A stretch of DNA of 64,000 nucleotides from Vicinamibacterales bacterium (GTDB lineage Bacteria; Acidobacteriota; Vicinamibacteria; Vicinamibacterales; UBA2999). The notes under the pieces were generated by a model, which was not told the origin of the DNA, did not search any database, and was given only the letters and a program-made list of their open reading frames with translations. The translations under genes and the position numbers were made by a program. The stretch covers positions 12,888 to 76,887 of the forward strand of contig JBAZYO010000019.1 of NCBI GenBank assembly GCA_041659285.1, read 5' to 3'. Positions 60,331-64,000 of the stretch are shown one piece after another (the first letter of the stretch is position 1; each line of letters opens with the position of its first letter).

Positions 60331-61890
60331 ATGCTGCCCGGCCGAAAATATTCCCCCGAAGACATCACCGCGATCGCGTGGCGCAACAAGTGGCTGATCG
60401 TGTCGTTCGTGTCGGTGCTGACCACGGCGGCGATCCTGCTGTCGCTGCGGCTGCCCGACCTGTACCGCTCCCAAACGCTGATCCTCGTCGTGCCGCAGCG
60501 GGTCCCCGAGAGCTACGTCCGCTCCACCGTGACCACGCGCATCGAGGATCGCCTGCGGTCGATCAAGCAGGAGATCCTCAGCCGCAGCCGGCTGGAACGG
60601 ATCATCAACGACTTCGGCCTCTATACCGACCAATTGGCGACCCGGCCGATGGAACAGATCGTCGAGGAGATGCGCGCCAACGTTGACGTCCAGACCGTCC
60701 GCGATGACGCCTTCGAAGTGAGCTTCGTGGCGCAATCGCCGCGGACCGCGATGATTGTCACCGACCGCCTGGCCTCGATGGTGATCGAGGAAAACCTCCG
60801 CGACCGCGGCGTGCAGGCCGACGGCACCAACCAGTTTCTCGAGTCACAGCTCGACGGCGCCCGGCGCCGCCTGGTGGACCACGAGCAGAAACTCGAAGCC
60901 TACCGGAAGCGCAACGCCGGCGAACTGCCGTCGCAACTGCAGGGCAACCTGCAGGTGATCGAGTCGACGCAGACCCAGATCCAGAACCTGAGCGAGTCGA
61001 TCAACCGCGACCGCGATCGCCGGCTGTTGGTGGAGCGATCGCTGGCCGAGGCTTCTGAATCAAACGCGCCGCCCGGCACGATGGCAAGGGGCCCCGGCGG
61101 AATGGCGCCGACCGACGAGGTGCGCGCGGTCGATCAACTCGACACCGCGAGGACCGAGTTGCGGCAGTTGATGCTGCGCTTGAAGCCGCAGCATCCCGAC
61201 GTGGTCGCCAAGGCCAGGACGATCGCCGAGCTCGAGGCCAAAGTCGTCGAGGCGGGGTCGGCCGGCGCCAGCGGTGCCGCGCCAGGCCCGGTGACCGGCG
61301 CCGACCTCATCCGGCGCTCGCGCGGCAGGCAGATCCAGGCCGAACTCGACAAGCTCGACGATCAGATCAAGGCCAAGGAGGCTGACATGCAGGCCCTGCG
61401 GCAGACCATGAGCGACTACCAGCGCCGCGTCGAAGCCGTCCCCGGCCACGAATCCGAACTGACCGGGCTGATGCGCGACTACGACACGCTGCAGAAGATC
61501 TACGCCGATCTGCTGGCCAAGAAGGAGAACTCGCAAATCTCCGCGAACCTCGAGCGGCAGCAGGTCGGCGAGCAGTTCAAGGTGCTCGATCCGGCGCGCC
61601 TGCCCGAGGAGCCGTTCAGCCCCAACCGCGTCCGCCTCGCGTTGATTGCCGCCGCCCTCGGCTTGTTCCTCGCCCTCGGCCTGACCGGCATCATCGAGTA
61701 CCGCGACATGACGCTGCGGACCGAGGACGAAATCGTCCGCACGCTGGTGCTCCCGGTCATCGCGGCCATCCCGATCATGACGGCGATCTCCGATCTCCAC
61801 CGCCAGCGCCGCAACCGGCTCATCCTGACCGTGGTGACGGTCACCACGGTGGCCGGGGCCACGGCGGCCTGGTGGCAGCTGGTGCGCTGA
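60331..61890 (+). CDS. polysaccharide chain-length determinant (Wzz/GumC-like, XrtA-locus type)
   Basis: A 519-residue inner-membrane protein that sets polysaccharide chain length. ATG 60331 with GAGG upstream is preferred over TTG 60328. It has a cytoplasmic start, a transmembrane helix (about 20-40), a large periplasmic domain with coiled coils (about 190-260 and 330-400), and a second helix (about 430-450, L-A-L-I-A-A-A-L-G-L-F-L-A-L-G), then a further C-terminal helix. No tyrosine-kinase domain is fused; the kinase is a separate gene two genes downstream. Confidence 0.88.
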   Translation: MLPGRKYSPEDITAIAWRNKWLIVSFVSVLTTAAILLSLRLPDLYRSQTLILVVPQRVPESYVRSTVTTRIEDRLRSIKQEILSRSRLERIINDFGLYTDQLATRPMEQIVEEMRANVDVQTVRDDAFEVSFVAQSPRTAMIVTDRLASMVIEENLRDRGVQADGTNQFLESQLDGARRRLVDHEQKLEAYRKRNAGELPSQLQGNLQVIESTQTQIQNLSESINRDRDRRLLVERSLAEASESNAPPGTMARGPGGMAPTDEVRAVDQLDTARTELRQLMLRLKPQHPDVVAKARTIAELEAKVVEAGSAGASGAAPGPVTGADLIRRSRGRQIQAELDKLDDQIKAKEADMQALRQTMSDYQRRVEAVPGHESELTGLMRDYDTLQKIYADLLAKKENSQISANLERQQVGEQFKVLDPARLPEEPFSPNRVRLALIAAALGLFLALGLTGIIEYRDMTLRTEDEIVRTLVLPVIAAIPIMTAISDLHRQRRNRLILTVVTVTTVAGATAAWWQLVR

Positions 61891-61903
61891 ACAGGACCGC
61901 CCC

Positions 61904-62770
61904 ATGTATGAATCCTTCTACGGTCTCCGCGAGCGCCCGTTCGAGCTGACGCCGAACCCGCGCTTCCTGTTCATGACGCCGCGCCACCGCGAGGCGCTGA
62001 CCACGCTCGAGTACGGCCTGACGGCCCGCAACGGCATTGCGCTGCTCCTGGGTGATGCCGGCACCGGCAAGACCACACTCGTGCACGCCGCGCTGCAGTC
62101 ACAACGCTCGCAACAGGGCGTGGCGGTGTACCTCAACAACCCGTCGCTCACGCGCACCGAGTTCATCGAGTTCCTGGCGACCGGCTTCGGCCTCAGCGCC
62201 GAGGCGGCGCGGTCGAAGACGCGGTGCCTGGCGGACCTCACCGAGCTGTTGGCGCGGCGGCACGGCGAGGGTGGCATGACCGCGCTCGTCATTGACGAGG
62301 CGCAATGCCTGCCCGACGCGCTGTTGGAAGAAGTCCGGCTCCTCGCCAACATCGAGTCGGCGGCCGAGAAGCTGCTGTCGATCGTTCTCGCCGGCCAGCC
62401 GGAACTGGCCGGGCGCTTGAGCCAACCGTCCCTGCGTCAGTTGAAGCAGCGGGTCGGCCTGCGGTGCTCGCTGGCGCCGCTGGACCTCGCCGACACCGCC
62501 GCCTACATCGCCGCCCGGGTGCGGATCGCCGGCGGCGATGCCACCCGCCTGTTCACGCCGCAGGCGGTCAACGTCATCCACGAACGGTCCAACGGCATTC
62601 CCCGCACCATCAGCGTGATCTGCGACAACGCCCTGGTGTCGGGCTTTGCGCTGGATCGCCAGCCGGTGGACGACGGCCTGGTGCTCGAGGTCTGCGCCGA
62701 TTTCGACTTCACCGCCTTCGTGCCCGGCGACGACGTCTCGCCGGACGCGCTTACCCGAATCCACGGATAG
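61904..62770 (+). CDS. AAA ATPase, ExeA/XrtA-locus associated
   Basis: The 288-residue protein begins Y-E-S-F-Y-G-L-R-E-R-P-F-E-L-T-P, with the Walker A L-G-D-A-G-T-G-K-T-T (about 47-56), Walker B A-L-V-I-D-E-A-Q (about 127-134) and a C-terminal AAA lid. This is the family found in general secretion (ExeA) and in exosortase-type polysaccharide loci (TIGR03015-like). It may help assemble or gate the exporter. It lies 13 bases after the chain-length gene. Confidence 0.88.
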   Translation: MYESFYGLRERPFELTPNPRFLFMTPRHREALTTLEYGLTARNGIALLLGDAGTGKTTLVHAALQSQRSQQGVAVYLNNPSLTRTEFIEFLATGFGLSAEAARSKTRCLADLTELLARRHGEGGMTALVIDEAQCLPDALLEEVRLLANIESAAEKLLSIVLAGQPELAGRLSQPSLRQLKQRVGLRCSLAPLDLADTAAYIAARVRIAGGDATRLFTPQAVNVIHERSNGIPRTISVICDNALVSGFALDRQPVDDGLVLEVCADFDFTAFVPGDDVSPDALTRIHG

Positions 62771-62786
62771 AACCAGGACCTGACCC

Positions 62787-63713
62787 ATGGCACGACTGGC
62801 CGATGCATTGCAGCGCGCGAGCCGCGGACGCGGGGAGGAGGGCGCGCCCCCCACGCCCTCCTCCATCGCCCTCGAGCCGGTCGCGCGCCCGTTGAGGGCC
62901 CGCGTGACGGAGGGCCTCGAGCGCTTCGAGCGCATCGATCCCGGACCCGGAGGTACGCCGCTGCTCGCCTTTCCATCGGAACGGGCCATGCTCGACGGCT
63001 GGCGCACCGACCCGGAGCTGGTCGGCAAGCTGGTGGGGACGGAGGGCGTGTCGTCCGGCGCCCTCGAGCAGTACCGAAAGCTGGCCGCCACGCTGCACCA
63101 TGCGCAGACCGAGCGGGGCATCCAGGTGGTCATGACCGCCAGTTCGCTGCCCGGCGAGGGCAAGAGCCTGACCGCGACCAATCTCGCGCTGACGCTGAGC
63201 GAGTCGTACCACCGCCGCGTATTCCTCGTCGACGCCGACCTGCGCCGCCCGACGGTGCAGCGCCTGTTCGGCCTCCCGACCCTCAACGGCCTCGACGAAG
63301 GCCTCAAGGCGGAGCACGACCGCCCGATGTCGGTGATCCAGCTGTCGGAACGGCTGTTCGTGCTGCCGGCCGGCCGCCCCGACCCCGACCCCCTCAGCGG
63401 CCTGACGTCCGACCGGATGAAGCGTCTCGTGCACCAGGCGAGGAGCGCGTTCGACTGGGTGGTGATCGACACGCCGCCGGTCACGCTGCTGCCCGACGCC
63501 AACCTGCTGGCGGCCTGCGTCGACGGGGTGCTGCTGGTGGTGCGCGCCGGGAAGGCGCCGTTTCAGCTGGTCAAGCGCACGGTTGACACGCTGGGCCACG
63601 AGCGCATCCTCGGCATCGTGATGAACGCCGTGGACTACGCCCACGACCGCAACGCCGGGGGCTACTACGAGTACTACGGGTATGGCTATTACGGCGTTTC
63701 GAAATCCAAGTAG
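62787..63713 (+). CDS. tyrosine autokinase (BY-kinase, CpsD/CapB-like)
   Basis: The 308-residue protein has a variable N-terminus (about 1-85), the P-loop S-S-L-P-G-E-G-K-S (about 119-127), the Walker A' V-F-L-V-D-A-D-L-R-R-P (about 149-159), V-V-I-D-T-P-P (about 228-234) and a Tyr-rich C-terminus (Y-Y-E-Y-Y-G-Y-G-Y-Y, about 293-302), the autophosphorylation cluster. It partners the separate chain-length protein and regulates polymerisation. Confidence 0.92.
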   Translation: MARLADALQRASRGRGEEGAPPTPSSIALEPVARPLRARVTEGLERFERIDPGPGGTPLLAFPSERAMLDGWRTDPELVGKLVGTEGVSSGALEQYRKLAATLHHAQTERGIQVVMTASSLPGEGKSLTATNLALTLSESYHRRVFLVDADLRRPTVQRLFGLPTLNGLDEGLKAEHDRPMSVIQLSERLFVLPAGRPDPDPLSGLTSDRMKRLVHQARSAFDWVVIDTPPVTLLPDANLLAACVDGVLLVVRAGKAPFQLVKRTVDTLGHERILGIVMNAVDYAHDRNAGGYYEYYGYGYYGVSKSK

Positions 63714-63720
63714 GCAGTCA

Positions 63721-64000
63721 TGGCCAAGGGTCTGATCCAGGACGCCAACTGGCGTTCATCGACACTCATCGTGATGGAGAGCGCGCTCATTCTCGGCGCG
63801 GTCGGCGCCGGGGTCTACGCGCAGGTGGGCCTGGCGGCCGGGCCGGCCGGGCTGGCCGGCTTGCTGCCCAAGGCGCTGGTGATCACCACCGTCTGCCAGC
63901 TGTGCCTGTATTGGGGTGACCTCTACGACAATCCGCATACCGGCGGGAATCACACCGAGCTGCTGATCCGGATCCTCCAGGCGCTCGGCGCGACCTGCCT
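63721..64000 (+). CDS. N-terminus of a polyprenyl-phosphate sugar transferase (partial)
   Basis: Starts with ATG 63721, 7 bases after the kinase stop, and runs off the window after 93 codons. The visible part has two hydrophobic segments (V-M-E-S-A-L-I-L-G-A-V-G-A-G-V and a G-L-A-G-L-L-P-K-A-L-V-I-T-T-V segment) followed by L-C-L-Y-W-G-D-L-Y-D, which is typical of the membrane half of EpsB/WbaP-like initiating transferases in exosortase loci. The catalytic half is outside the window, so the call is tentative. Confidence 0.65.

Overview
The window is high-GC bacterial chromosome with dense, co-oriented and often overlapping genes. Only housekeeping and cell-envelope functions are recognisable; I see no phage, insertion-sequence or CRISPR signature. 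The gene set (type IV pilus alignment complex, Mpl recycling ligase, short EF-Ts, NtrY/NtrX pair, and an exopolysaccharide locus of the kind found with XrtA/exosortase systems) suggests a Gram-negative didermic bacterium. My best guess is an acidobacterium of the Vicinamibacteria type. That assignment is inference from gene content and style, not a database match.

Layout. 1-5919 (minus): pilM-pilN-pilO-pilP-pilQ followed by two small lipoprotein genes; pilQ carries an apparent frameshift inside its AMIN domain. 6282-10150 (plus): rplM, rpsI, rpsB, tsf, pyrH, frr, then threonine synthase overlapping frr. 11349-12431 (minus): phosphofructokinase. 12521-15294 (plus): tRNA-Ala(CGC), lolA and a TPR-secretin lipoprotein. 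15296-22609 (minus): a murein block nagZ-ldcA-mpl-pxpB-pxpC-murB-murA with two 5-oxoprolinase subunits inside it. 22662-25826 (plus): a GHMP sugar kinase, PolX and a small unknown protein. 25729-27260 (minus): a RodZ-like protein and a HEAT-like protein. 27334-44196 (minus): one nearly gap-free run of 21 genes for translation, protein targeting, riboflavin and phospholipid synthesis. 44388-45287 (plus): glutamate formimidoyltransferase. 45288-50423 (minus): a UPF0104-type flippase, nrdR and an NtrY/NtrX pair. 50525-52365 (plus): purC, a Fis-type mini-protein and a degenerate receiver-PilZ protein. 52396-56925 (minus): a 1509-residue secreted multidomain protein. 57337-64000 (plus): a sigma-54 activator followed by export, barrel, chain-length, ATPase and tyrosine-kinase genes and the start of a sugar transferase, cut by the window edge.

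The genes work in clear blocks. The pil genes build the inner-membrane platform and outer-membrane pore of a type IV pilus. The mur/nag/ldc/mpl block joins peptidoglycan precursor synthesis to recycling. The 27-44 kb run couples ribosome components and tRNA/16S maturation to SRP targeting (ffh, ftsY). The right end is an exopolysaccharide export machine with its own enhancer-binding protein.

The most unusual signals are: short palindromic repeats in several intergenic gaps, whose edges carry a TATAAT-like -10 box 6-8 bases before a start codon, implying leaderless transcripts; the pilQ frameshift; an Asp in place of the catalytic Cys in MurA; a widened zinc-ribbon spacing in NrdR; a receiver domain without its phospho-acceptor; and the large secreted protein beside the exopolysaccharide locus.
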